A DNA stretch of 64,000 nucleotides from Sporothrix humicola (taxonomy: Eukaryota > Ascomycota > Sordariomycetes > Ophiostomatales > Ophiostomataceae). A program made the translations under genes and the position numbers. Shown one piece after another: positions 1 to 9,281 of this stretch (the stretch's first letter is position 1; each line of letters starts with the position of its first letter). Where the stretch lies: assembly GCA_021396245.1 (NCBI GenBank), contig WNYE01000002.1:434001-498000 (forward strand), given 5' to 3'. The notes below the pieces were generated by a model, which did not search any database, was not told the origin of the DNA, and worked only from the letters and a program-made list of their open reading frames with translations.

Positions 1-1281
1 CTCGAGGCCATGTCCGCCGCCTTTGTGGCATCTCGCGACCCGCATGTGCGCCAGCCGGCCCTGCGGCTGATGCGTCGTGCGGCCGACTATGCGCAGATGG
101 AGCACAACGGTTCTCTCTCTCTAGCAACGCTGCCGACAGGCCTGTTGTTTTCGCTGTTTGGACTGGGCACGACGGCCTGCTGGGTGGATGCGCGGAGCCT
201 CGGACTGCCCTTTTTGCGCGAGACACGCCGGCTGCTGGCGCGTCTGAACCATCAGAGTCAAAGGGACCACGAAAGGGACCACGCCGGCGCCGTCGATGCC
301 GAGCTGCTCGAGTTTTTCAACAAGTGCATGACCTACTGCAACATGTTGTTGTCTGTGGTGCACGATGACGTTGACGTCTCCACCACACCATTACCACCTA
401 CACCTGCTACTGCTACTCCCTCGACTATCATCACCGCCGAGAGACGGCCACATCCCTGGACCGGCATCTCGTCGCTGGCCTCTTGGCTGTTCGCCGAGAC
501 CATGGGTCTTTGCCGGAGGACCCAGCTTGTCTCTGAATCTTCTGAATTTTCGGAATCGATCTCTATCGCCGCCACGCCACTACCCATCCTCTGCCTCCGG
601 GCACAACGCCTCGAGGAGTGGCTGCTCGACGCAGAAATCGAGGTTCCCTTAAACCCCGGTAATTCCAATTCCAATTCCAACAGTAACAGTCCCCGGAGCC
701 TTGGTGATACCGGCGATTCCCGCACGCCGCCATCCCACCTTGCTCTCATTGCCGAGGCGTACCGGCTTTCGTCTCTGTTGGTCCTGTACCAGACGTTTCC
801 AAATCTCGGCTTCTTGCGTTTACCTTTACCACTGCCTGCATCTGCAGACGGCCCTCCCTCTGTTCCCTCTGTTCCCTCTGTTTTATGGCAGGAGTGGATC
901 ACACCATTAAGTCTACACCTCCTCCAGGTGCTCAAACGCATCCCGCCGACGTCGGGCAGCCGCGTGATCCAGCCGTTGCTGTACATCTGCGCAAGCACGG
1001 GCCTACGGCGGCAGGGTAGCACAGACGAAGCACACGAGTTCGGGTTCGGATCAGAGGCCGAGTCGGACAAGGCCGAGTCGGACAAGGCCCACCAGGGCCG
1101 TTCCTTCATCTTGGAGCGGCTGGCCATCCTCGAGAGCAGCCTGCCACCAACACCGGTGCGGGTGGCCAAAGAGCTGGTCCGTGCTATTTGGAGGTCGTAT
1201 GATTCGACTCTACCAGGGACGGAGCCTGTACACTGGATCAAAGTCATGGAGGCCAACAATCTACGATCCATGTTTGGATAG
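1..1281 (+). CDS. Fungal-specific transcription factor-like protein, C-terminal part (cut by left window edge)
   Basis: The reading frame is already open at base 1 (codons before the ATG at 10 are all sense), so this is probably the 3' end of a longer gene. About 425 residues are visible. The helical, Leu/Ala-rich composition, with segments such as ELLEFFNKCMTYCN and a C-terminal half rich in short helices, resembles the middle homology region of fungal Zn2Cys6 regulators (Fungal_trans_2 type). No zinc cluster is visible; it would lie upstream of the window. Internal low-complexity tracts include an Asn-Ser dipeptide run near 661-690, a Val-Pro-Ser repeat near 855-885 and a perfect 15-bp direct repeat encoding ESDKA twice near 1059-1090. 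A DNA-binding role is inferred; the family call is moderate because only one end is seen. The next gene is convergent, with 85 bp between stops. Confidence 0.5.
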   Translation, partial: LEAMSAAFVASRDPHVRQPALRLMRRAADYAQMEHNGSLSLATLPTGLLFSLFGLGTTACWVDARSLGLPFLRETRRLLARLNHQSQRDHERDHAGAVDAELLEFFNKCMTYCNMLLSVVHDDVDVSTTPLPPTPATATPSTIITAERRPHPWTGISSLASWLFAETMGLCRRTQLVSESSEFSESISIAATPLPILCLRAQRLEEWLLDAEIEVPLNPGNSNSNSNSNSPRSLGDTGDSRTPPSHLALIAEAYRLSSLLVLYQTFPNLGFLRLPLPLPASADGPPSVPSVPSVLWQEWITPLSLHLLQVLKRIPPTSGSRVIQPLLYICASTGLRRQGSTDEAHEFGFGSEAESDKAESDKAHQGRSFILERLAILESSLPPTPVRVAKELVRAIWRSYDSTLPGTEPVHWIKVMEANNLRSMFG

Positions 1282-1366
1282 ATGCAGGGCAACTTTTTTA
1301 TTTTTTAATCATTATTCAGTACTATATACAAGTTCCGTGTCCGTTTTTGCCTCTTGCCCCCTCCCC

Positions 1367-1720
1367 TCAGAAAGCATTCTTGGCCCGCTGGCCGGCGTAA
1401 AAGGCCAAACCATAATCCGTCGTCGTAAAGGTAATGGTGGCGCCCTTGGGAAAGTACAGCACGTCGCCTGGCCTGGCCTCCGTCGTCTGGCCCGTCTCGT
1501 CGCTGACAGTGTAATCGCCCTCGAGCACAATCTTGACCTCGTCGTACGTGTACGTGTACACGAGCTTCTCGCCCTTGGTCAGGCGGAACAGACCGCCCGA
1601 GATGGGTTTGTGGGGGTCGCGGCTCTCGCTCGACACAACGTCGCCCAGGTATGCGTTGTCGTTGGCGATGAGAGGAATCGCAAAGGTGGACTGAGCCTGT
1701 GAAAAGTGCTGGAACGCCAT
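1367..1720 (-). CDS. EutQ-like single-domain cupin
   Basis: A 117-residue protein that is essentially one RmlC-like cupin barrel. The central part carries the typical cupin progression: a Gly-rich turn after an ISGGLFRL strand, an EVKIVLEGDYTV strand (residues ~60-72), and the RPGDVLYFPKGA motif that ends in the conserved Pro-Gly-Asp turn (~82-94). This matches the small fungal proteins annotated as ethanolamine utilisation EutQ-like / DUF861 cupins. The bacterial relative is linked to ethanolamine metabolism, but no other eut gene is present here, so the substrate is unknown. The full length fits the family and the ATG at 1720 gives a complete barrel. A 7-bp tandem repeat lies immediately upstream of the start. 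Confidence 0.8.
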   Translation of the reverse strand: MAFQHFSQAQSTFAIPLIANDNAYLGDVVSSESRDPHKPISGGLFRLTKGEKLVYTYTYDEVKIVLEGDYTVSDETGQTTEARPGDVLYFPKGATITFTTTDYGLAFYAGQRAKNAF

Positions 1721-1730
1721 GGCTACAGCT

Positions 1731-1765
1731 GTGATGTGTGATGTGTGATGTGTGATGTGTGATGT
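1731..1765. repeat. Heptanucleotide tandem repeat (GTGATGT)5
   Basis: Five perfect head-to-tail copies of a 7-bp unit, lying 11 bp upstream of the cupin start codon and therefore in its 5' leader or core promoter. A length-variable microsatellite here could affect expression; that effect is inference. Confidence 0.9.
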
Positions 1766-2562
1766 GTGTGGAAGATGTGGAGAGGTGGAGGTGATTTCAA
1801 AAAAGGTTCGGTAATTGTTTGGATTCGGGCTGTAGAATATGTTTCACTGCGGTAGAGATACTAAAATGCGCTTCTTCAGACTGCTTCCTTATACTTATAT
1901 GACCTTCTCTATTCCTTCTCTGCGTCTTGTCCACTAAGGTGGACATATGCGCCCTGGAAGCCGAAGCCCGACAGCCCGAAATCGCCATAGACTGCACCCA
2001 TAATCGTTCGTGACTACGTTGTCACTTTGCCGTCCGTTTCTCTTTACCATATTGGTTTCGGTAGATCTAGCCTGTGTATTCTGTATGCAGTAATCGTTGA
2101 CGATACGCAGATACCAGAGGTTGGTGATAGGCAGAAACTTCCTATTCTGGTTAGCCCTCCCGCATCTGGATCCGCCCGTGATGGAGGAAGGTGCATTTTT
2201 CTACTGATTGGCAGGTGCGATGCAGTTTGTAAGAATGAGAAAAGACAGGCGCGATATAATTATACAGTGAGGTATTTGTGGTAGTGGCACGATCGGAACT
2301 ATTCGAGCTGTTTCGGGAGAGGCCAACTTGAACGCAACTGGATCACCACGAAACATGTCGTTGATATAGCTTGATGCCCCACGATATGAAAAGTCACGAT
2401 ACAGAATACAGATGTACAGATGCACTCTATTCAACTTACAAGAGGGGCGAGAGTCTCAGGCATTCATACGACTCAAAGTACAACGTACTGGCTTGAGGAT
2501 CTGTGTGCCCTGTTATCTACTGTGTCGTCTCTTACACTACAATCGAGTGACGCCTTGACACC
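1766..2562. other. Intergenic region between cupin and DUF3445 gene
   Basis: About 800 bp serving as promoter for the divergent cupin (minus) and DUF3445 (plus) genes. Only short ORFs without family resemblance are present. No repeat family or RNA gene was recognised. Confidence 0.6.
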
Positions 2563-3801
2563 ATGGCCATTCTTCCCTCCCTGGCCACGTCCGTGATGCA
2601 GTCATCGGTGGTTGTCTGCCTGTTGGTGGCTTGCTCGGCTGCTGTCTTCTCTGTCTTGTACTTTTCCCGCTACTTCCGCGTCCGCACCACAAAACGAGAA
2701 CGGCACTGCGGCACGGCTCCAGACAATGCCAAGGCCGACAGCAAGGACCTCGACACCGACACCTACGTCTATCCGGTCCCCGCGGCATACCCCGACTGGT
2801 CGGTCGAGACCACCAAGCCACTACCGTACCGTGCATTCCGCTACGGGCCAAAGTACCACGTCACAATGGGCCTGCGCACGGTCGCGCCCGACGCGTGGAT
2901 CGAGCTCGACAACCAGTTCCCCACCTACCATGCCAAAAAGGCCGACCGGCTCGCCAACAGCCGCGAAAAGAACGTAAAGCACGTGCACACCGATCCCACC
3001 GCCTGGGATGCCGCCATCGAGCTGCTCGACGAGCTGGTGCGCTACTTGCCGGCACGCTACCCAACGCTGTTCCGCCGCACGGCCGTCGGCATCGACAACC
3101 TGTGGTCCGGCGAGTCTTTTAACACAAAACAACGCCCGCTCGCCGAGGACCCCATGGTCATTGCCGCGCGGCTGGTGCAGGACGACCTTGCCTTGATGGT
3201 TGAGGGGGCTGACAACCGGTACTACCTGCGCGCCGGGGCCATTTTGCTGGCGGGCTTCTGGCGCCTGCAGGACAAGCTCGGCATGCCGCTCGACGAGATC
3301 CACACGTCCGGGGCCGTGCCGCAGTACCAAGAAAAATTACACCGCGGCATGGCCAACTTTTTCGCGCGCTTGCGCTGTGGCCAGACGTACTGCCGCAACA
3401 ACTACTTTATCCAGGTGGACGACGACCTGGCGTGGAGCGAGAGCATCGGCGCCGAAGACGGCGATGAGGTGAGTTGGAGCACGGCGGAAAAAGACCGCGC
3501 CGTCGAGCACCACTGGTTCCGATCGGAGCGGCAGTCGCTGCGGCGGCTTCCCAAGAGCCGCGCCGTCGTGTTTACCATCCGCACGTACTTCCACCCTGTG
3601 ACCGATCTCGCCCAGGAAGATTACGTGCCCGGGCGTCTGGCAAGTGCCGTGCGCAGCTGGGGCGACGACGTGGCCAAGTACAAGGGCCGTGACAAGTACG
3701 GGCGCGTGCTGTGTGAGTATCTGGACCGTGAGCACCAGAGGCAGCTGGACAGGGGGCTGGACATGTCCAAGGAGGACGACGTGCGGGCGTATCCATTTTA
3801 G
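2563..3801 (+). CDS. Membrane-anchored DUF3445 (heme-dependent oxidative N-demethylase-like) protein
   Basis: A 412-residue single-exon protein. Residues ~14-37 form one hydrophobic N-terminal segment (VVVCLLVACSAAVF...), followed by a basic stretch, so the catalytic part is probably anchored to a membrane. The rest matches DUF3445: the N-terminal YHVTMGLRTV region, a central LVQDDLALM motif, and the C-terminal WFRSERQSLRRLP block followed by FTIRTYFHPV. Bacterial DUF3445 proteins include the alpha subunit of heme-dependent oxidative N-demethylase, which removes methyl groups from small amines. Whether the fungal protein does the same is inferred. The ATG at 2563 lies in a good context (ACCATGG). 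It neighbours a EutQ-like cupin on the opposite strand, which makes an amine-metabolism link thinkable but unproven. Confidence 0.75.
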   Translation: MAILPSLATSVMQSSVVVCLLVACSAAVFSVLYFSRYFRVRTTKRERHCGTAPDNAKADSKDLDTDTYVYPVPAAYPDWSVETTKPLPYRAFRYGPKYHVTMGLRTVAPDAWIELDNQFPTYHAKKADRLANSREKNVKHVHTDPTAWDAAIELLDELVRYLPARYPTLFRRTAVGIDNLWSGESFNTKQRPLAEDPMVIAARLVQDDLALMVEGADNRYYLRAGAILLAGFWRLQDKLGMPLDEIHTSGAVPQYQEKLHRGMANFFARLRCGQTYCRNNYFIQVDDDLAWSESIGAEDGDEVSWSTAEKDRAVEHHWFRSERQSLRRLPKSRAVVFTIRTYFHPVTDLAQEDYVPGRLASAVRSWGDDVAKYKGRDKYGRVLCEYLDREHQRQLDRGLDMSKEDDVRAYPF

Positions 3802-4502
3802 CGAGTCAAGAAGAGCCGGTTTGTTATGGCCTTTGTGACAGATCTTTACAACTTTGTGAAGAAAGTCATACAGACTTGGAAGGTATTTTGCTTTTTCTAT
3901 TTAGATGGAATTGATGTTTTCACCCGAGACGAGAACGTAAAGAAGGAGTGGAAAAGCAGAACAAAATCAACGGGAAAAGAAAGGAAAATTAGAGAATTTA
4001 TAAAACTATATAAAATAAATTAATTGGAAAGACTATAATTTTCGTAAAAAGAGACTTATGTAACACTTTTACTCGGAAATACGAATTATTCGTGACTTTC
4101 TCTCAACCTAATGTTAAACCGGTGTTGTTGACAATTCTTAGGGGGGTAAACAGTACTAAAGTGTATGTAAAGTATAGTTTATAGGCACTTGCCATCCACC
4201 ACCTAAATATCCTTGATCATTAAGTCTCGATGTGGCGAGTGTTGGTTGGAAGCATCTTGTAATACCAGAATGAAAATACATTTTTCACAATGTTCAGTCT
4301 TGATTGTCGTGGACCAAAAGTGCTGCGATTTCTTTTTTCTTTGTCTTGACGTTGGGCGGCTTGTGTCACGTGGTCCACCCTGTCCGAGCAGTGGGCTGGC
4401 TCCTGGGTGCTGTAACTCCCTTATCTCCGCAGGTGTTTACACTACAGCAGCCCTCAACGCAATAACGTCATCCCTCTGCCTCCGCCCACCACCTCCAGCA
4501 AT
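3802..4502. other. AT-rich intergenic region
   Basis: About 700 bp. The first 330 bp are markedly AT-rich (3880-4100), in contrast to the GC-rich flanking genes. Nothing gene-like was found; it holds the downstream region of the DUF3445 gene and the promoter of the next gene. Confidence 0.6.
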
Positions 4503-6110
4503 ATGGAGTTTCTTTTCATTGACAACAGCACGTCGACAGACCGGCGCGCGCAACGACTGATCCGCAGCCATGGCATGAAGGGCAAGAATGCGGGCAAGGT
4601 GATTGCGGCGCGGGGCCACCGCGGGCAATGGCAGCGCGAAGAGACAAAGTCGACGTCGTCAGGGTCGTCGGAGGAGACGGCGAGCTCGACGAGCTCGGAC
4701 AATTCGGCTGTCAGCATTTCGCGAGGGCGGCTACTCCTGCCTAAGAAGCCCCTGCTGCAAGCCAACCCATTCAGCGGCTCTGAATTTACATACTTTGCGA
4801 CGCCAGTGCCCGTCACCGCCTACACCCGGCAGCTCTTTTATGATCGTAGGTCTCACCACCGACAGATTGACAAATGCACCCGCTAACCTGCAGTCCACAA
4901 TGCCGTCTCGGACGAGCTGTATCCGCGCACGTTCTGCCGGCCATCCGCCTTCTCGTCGCCCACAAAAGGCGACGACATCGCCACGCGGTGGTTCGAGACG
5001 GTGATGACGAACCCGACAGTCTACCATTGTGGCCTCGCCGTGATGGGCATCCACCGGTATCAGCTGCTGGGCCGACGCGACGAGCCGCAGGAGTCGACGC
5101 GCCATTTGGTGAGGGCGATGAGTCTGTTGCGTCGAGAACTGGACGGCGATGTCGACGCGCCTAATGTTATTATCGTCAGTGTTGTGACGGTCGTCGTCTC
5201 CCTGGCCATCCGGGCCAACTTTTTGGACACCCCAGCCGAGAGCCGGATGCACCTGCTAGCCCTCCAAAAGATTATCGAGCGAAAAGGCGGCCTTGCGGCG
5301 CTGTGTGCCGCCAGCCCCGAACTGGGCAACAAGATTAGAAGGACAGACGTTGAGCTGGCCCTGCGCGCCGGGACGCCCACCATTTTCGGGGGCACTGGTA
5401 ATGATCAGTGCTTGTCCTTCCCTAGCGGGCTGGAGCTCCGCCAACATCCTCCGCGTCTCCCGAGCCCTCTGGGCAACGTGGATCCCATGCTCAAGCCGAT
5501 GATCCTGGACACTTTCATCCTGGTTGGCTACGCCGGCATGCCAGGAAGTAACGATGACCACCGCCGCCTCGACCCGGTCGAGTACCAGGCCATGGTCATC
5601 TCCATTGTCCAGCGACTCAATGACTACGCGCCGCTCGACCTGGATCGCCTTGATATCGAAAACGTCGGCCGGACGCATAGTGTGTTGAGCAACATTTGCC
5701 AGCTGGCCTTTTTGTCATTCATGACGACCATCCTCTTCCGCGAGCCGCAGCGGCGGGCGGCCTACTGCCAGCGGGTGTCCAGGCTGCTGCACAGCGCCCT
5801 CTTTATGTTTCATGATTTTGGCAGCATGTGCCATTACGCAGGGCTCTCGTTGTGGATTGTGATCGTCAGCGGCATGTCGCTGCATCGTCGTGACCCGCAA
5901 GCCAGACATCCGGATCCAAAGAAAGATCGATACAACGACCCGGAGTGGATAACGTCGGCCCGCCTCCGCGAACTGGCCATGACACTCGAAATCGCAACAT
6001 GGGACGAGGCGCTGCCGTACCTGCGCAGAATGCCATGGGTCGACGCATTTCACAACGATGCCGGCAAAAAGATCTGGGAGCGTGCTAATATTAAACGGTT
6101 GGAGTATTAA
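4503..6110 (+). CDS. Fungal 'tachykinin family' protein (transcription-factor-like, no zinc cluster)
   Basis: Two exons, 4503-4845 and 4894-6110, give 519 residues. The 48-bp intron has GTAGGT at the donor, a CTAAC branch site and CAG acceptor, and the join restores frame at FYDL-HNAVSDELY. The N terminus (MEFLFIDNSTSTDRRAQRL, then RSHGMKGKNAGK) is typical of fungal proteins annotated as tachykinin family, a misnomer: they resemble the regulatory half of Zn2Cys6 factors (DUF3468/Fungal_trans_2-like) but lack a DNA-binding domain. A Ser/Glu-rich low-complexity stretch lies at ~50-75; the remainder is helical with conserved RWFETVMTNP and YHCGLAVMGI segments. Function is unknown. Convergent with the SDR that follows, about 100 bp between stops. 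Confidence 0.75.
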
Positions 6111-6211
6111 CAAGGACAAAGCCACGAAGGGAAATATTAAATCTAGAAGCGACGAAAACGACAAGAACAACAGCGATACAACAAAATCCAAAACCACAAC
6201 TCTCGCCCACC

Positions 6212-7216
6212 CTACGCCTTCAAGGCCGCCACGTCCACGCCGTGGCCCAGCGCCTGCAGCCGCTTCAGGATATCCTCCCACACGCGCTTCTGCGTCGCCT
6301 GCCCCTTGGCGTCGGTAATCCACGCGGGCACGTCGTCGTTCTTGACGCGGCACTCGGAGCAGTACGCGCCGTGGCTGTCGGTGCCGGCGAACGCGGCCTG
6401 CAGCAGCGTGCGGCTGCCCTCTTCGGCGGTGCGGGCCAGCGTCTTTCGCATAATCGCCAGGACGACCTGGGCGGGCCGCGAGGCATTGCGGTTGAGCTCG
6501 GTGTAGCACAGGCCGGGGCTGACGGCGTTGACAATGACGCCCGACCCTGACACGGGGAGGAGGGAGGCCAGCTGGCGGACGGCATAAATTTGGAGGAGCT
6601 TCGACTTTGGGTACTGCGTAAACGTACCAAAGCCCTTTGGCTCGCTGAGCTTTTCGAACACGTCGCCCGACGCGGGGACGGCGCCCTTCATGTTGGACTC
6701 GAGGGCAGAGTTGCTGGACACGATGACGAGGTGGGGGGTGCCGCCGTATTTGGCATGTGACTTTTGAAGGGTGGGAATGGCCCGCAACGCCAAGAGCATC
6801 GTCGCCACGACGTTGACAAACAGCGACATCTCGATGCCCTCCATCAGCTGCAGGTCCGTCATCACGATGCCGGCGTTGCAGATGAGCGCGTCCAGCCGGT
6901 CGAGCGTCGCGAGGCGGCCGGCAAACGCCTCGACCGACGCAAGGTCTTGGAGATCGAGCTGCCACACTTCGCCGCCCGTCTTGCCCAGCTCCTTGCGCAT
7001 TTCTTGGAGGGCGGTCTCGCCTTTCTGGATGGTGCGCACGCCCAGGATGACCCGCCCGGCGCCCATTCTCAGCAGGTGCTTGGCGCACTGGTAGCCCAGG
7101 CCCGTGTTGGCGCCCGTCACGACATAGGTTTGCTGGGAGATGTCGGTGCCAGGCGGTGGCGTCGGCACAGGAAGTGTCGTGTACTGGTCGCGCACGAAGC
7201 TGATAAAGTTGGGCAT
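6212..7216 (-). CDS. Short-chain dehydrogenase/reductase, retinol-dehydrogenase-like
   Basis: A 334-residue single-exon Rossmann-fold oxidoreductase. Visible are the cofactor loop TGANTGLG (residues 34-41), the NAG motif (113-115), the catalytic Ser region VSSNSA (~166-171) and the catalytic pair Tyr202/Lys206 in YPKSK. The extended C terminus and spacing fit the classical/extended fungal SDRs related to retinol dehydrogenase and WW-domain oxidoreductase. Arg61 after the second strand (GVRT) suggests NADP(H) preference, which is inference. Substrate unknown. The promoter holds a TATAAA-like element about 140 bp upstream and two CCAAT boxes further up. Confidence 0.88.
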   Translation of the reverse strand: MPNFISFVRDQYTTLPVPTPPPGTDISQQTYVVTGANTGLGYQCAKHLLRMGAGRVILGVRTIQKGETALQEMRKELGKTGGEVWQLDLQDLASVEAFAGRLATLDRLDALICNAGIVMTDLQLMEGIEMSLFVNVVATMLLALRAIPTLQKSHAKYGGTPHLVIVSSNSALESNMKGAVPASGDVFEKLSEPKGFGTFTQYPKSKLLQIYAVRQLASLLPVSGSGVIVNAVSPGLCYTELNRNASRPAQVVLAIMRKTLARTAEEGSRTLLQAAFAGTDSHGAYCSECRVKNDDVPAWITDAKGQATQKRVWEDILKRLQALGHGVDVAALKA

Positions 7217-7942
7217 CTTGGAGGGGTGGTTGTTGTAGAGGGTGGCCGATACAAAGTTGACAGATTATGATCGTAAGAAAAGATGGGAAAAAATATGAAA
7301 GTTGATGGATGTCTTCCTCCCATTTCTCGTTCTTCAGGAGGCTTCCGTCCCCTTTATACCCAGACAGCCCATCATTTCTTTCCTTCTTTCATCATTTCCA
7401 TCGCAGCCTTGCCTTTGACGCTGTCTCATGTTAGTCGAAATGTCGTCCAAGTCGACCAATCACAGCAACCGACCAATCAGAGACCTTTGGTCGAAAAGGG
7501 GATAGCGCGTCTCGAGCTGCCGGGCCGGACATCTCAAAAGCCCGATGTAGGGCGACATACACGGGAGAATGGGATGCTTAACTCCTTGGAAGGAAATGAG
7601 CCTTGGATTATTATTAATAAAAATAAAAGTGGTGAAGATGAGGTCATATGTTATTTTCTTTCTCTTCTTTCCATATTCATGGTTCATCTTCAGGCATCCC
7701 TACAAATCACGACCCGTGTTTGGGGGCCAAGCACAGGCGCTAAGCATGAGCACACACCCACTTTGGTCTGTGACATTTTTTCCCCCAGGAGGGTTCTATC
7801 TAGCTAGTGGCCAATAGCCAGGACTGGCTGAGAAAGGCGGATAATAACAATAATAACAATGATAAATCTATATTCAACAAATAAATCTTCAACAAAAGAA
7901 ACAAAGCACATCCAACCTTGCGTTGATACATCCGCTCTGTAT
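7217..7942. other. SDR promoter region and downstream flank of the membrane-protein gene
   Basis: About 725 bp. It holds a TATAAA-like sequence on the minus strand near 7354-7360 and a pair of CCAAT boxes at 7456-7477. The remainder is AT-rich 3' flank. No further gene seen. Confidence 0.6.
7456..7477 (-). promoter_or_regulatory. Two CCAAT boxes in direct repeat upstream of the SDR gene
   Basis: GACCAATCA occurs at 7454-7462 and again at 7471-7479, 17 bp apart start to start, about 250 bp upstream of the SDR start. CCAAT is the core of the fungal CBC/HAP complex site. That this pair is functional is inference. Confidence 0.4.
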
Positions 7943-9281
7943 TTATCTAGCGGTCTCAGAGTGGTAGGCTGGAGGTACATCATATGGGCTGACTGAGACT
8001 CCCGGCAGTTCTCCGTGGTACTGCTCGGAGCCAAGAGGCGTCCAAGGAGACTGAGCAGCGACCTGTGCGAGAGGCACACTCTGCTGCTGCTGTATCTGGT
8101 ACTGGTAGTCACCACCGCCACGAATCCGTTGCAGGTTCTGGTGGCGGACGACACTCGACTCACGCACACGCACACGACTGCTGGTGCGGCCCTGGCCGTG
8201 GCTGCCACTGTTGCGGCGTGAGCGCCTGGAACTGGAATGGTGGTGCTGGCTGTTTCCGTGGCTGCTGGAGCGGCTGTGGCTCTGGGGACGGCTGCGTGTC
8301 CGGCTCTGGCTCTGGCTCCGGCTCTGGCTGTGGACGTGGCCAGTGGTTGCATGGACACTGCCATAGCGGCCACGGCTGTCGTTTGTTGCCTGGCTGTAAA
8401 AGGTGGCGGGCTGGGCAGGCTCGGCAGGGTAGAGGCCAGTTTGGCTGCTGCTGGGGCTGATCCCCCGCGTTTGAACCCGCGTTTGAACCCGCATTGGAAC
8501 GTAGCTTGCCGACTTTTGCGGGCCTGCAAGACCCTGCTCCATGACCGAGGGGGTCATGGGGTCGGCGGTGAAGCCGGGAGAAGGCTGCAGCCAGTTCTGG
8601 CTTCGTCTGCTGCTGCTGCTGCTGCCGTGGCGGCGGTGTGTATTGGCGGGCGTGCCGTTCTCCATTTTGTAGTCCTGTGCAGAGTACACGGCAGGGCGGT
8701 GGTTGCCCGTGCGCTTGTGGTAGCGCCAGTCAAGAAAGCAGATAACAGCGACGTGGTTGGCGACGATGCTACTCTTGTTAGTTTTTGGATGCCCATCTTT
8801 GAGCAGAAGAAAAAAACAGAAGAAAAAAATACACATACTTGAGAATGATGGCCAGAGCCACGACCACCCAGCCGAGCGTGCAGTTGATGCCCTCGCAAAA
8901 CCGGATGCTGGACTGGATGATCAGAAAGACCACTGCACCCCAGAAGACGACCTCGAGAGCGTTGATGATGAAGTAGGCCTTGTAGCTCGCCCATTTCTTG
9001 AAGAAGCTGACGTGCTCGGTGAGCAGCTCGTAGGCCAGAAGTACAAGTGATTTAGCAGACTTGGTAGTTAGTAGACGAAGGACGAAGTGTGTCACATAGA
9101 TCGGGGCAGACCATACCATGCCGAGTGACATTGTTGAAGCACGACTGCGGGGAGCCGCTGCCGGGCGTGTAAATATGCGCACGACCGACAAAATGAGAAT
9201 GACAGTGACAATGGCAAGCTGACCAAGAGCGATTTTTGTCTTGTAGCGGTTGCTAAAGATTGTGAGCTTTGCGAGATTCAT
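7943..9281 (-). CDS. Four-helix (MARVEL-like) membrane protein with Arg/Ser-rich cytoplasmic tail
   Basis: Three exons, 9281-9117, 9059-8839 and 8768-7943, encode 403 residues. Intron 1 (57 bp) has GTATGG, CTAAC and AAG signals; intron 2 (70 bp) has GTATGT, CTAAC and TAG. Four hydrophobic segments lie at about 17-36, 56-72, 84-104 and 117-140, with a conserved C-x5-C loop (CEGINC) between helices 3 and 4. The pattern SLGM-SAKSL followed by LLTEHV is shared with a broad fungal family of integral membrane proteins. After helix 4 comes a ~260-residue hydrophilic tail with an SRSQSQSRTRSRPQ-type block, poly-Gln and poly-Ser runs, probably disordered. Function unknown. Intron 1 is a multiple of three and free of stops, so its retention would add 19 residues. 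A TTG/CTG microsatellite lies just upstream of the start (9296-9345). Confidence 0.75.

Noticed and set aside
5715..7088. 457-codon minus-strand ORF spanning two genes
   Set aside because: Arg/Pro-rich shadow frame overlapping the tachykinin-family gene and the SDR, both well supported.
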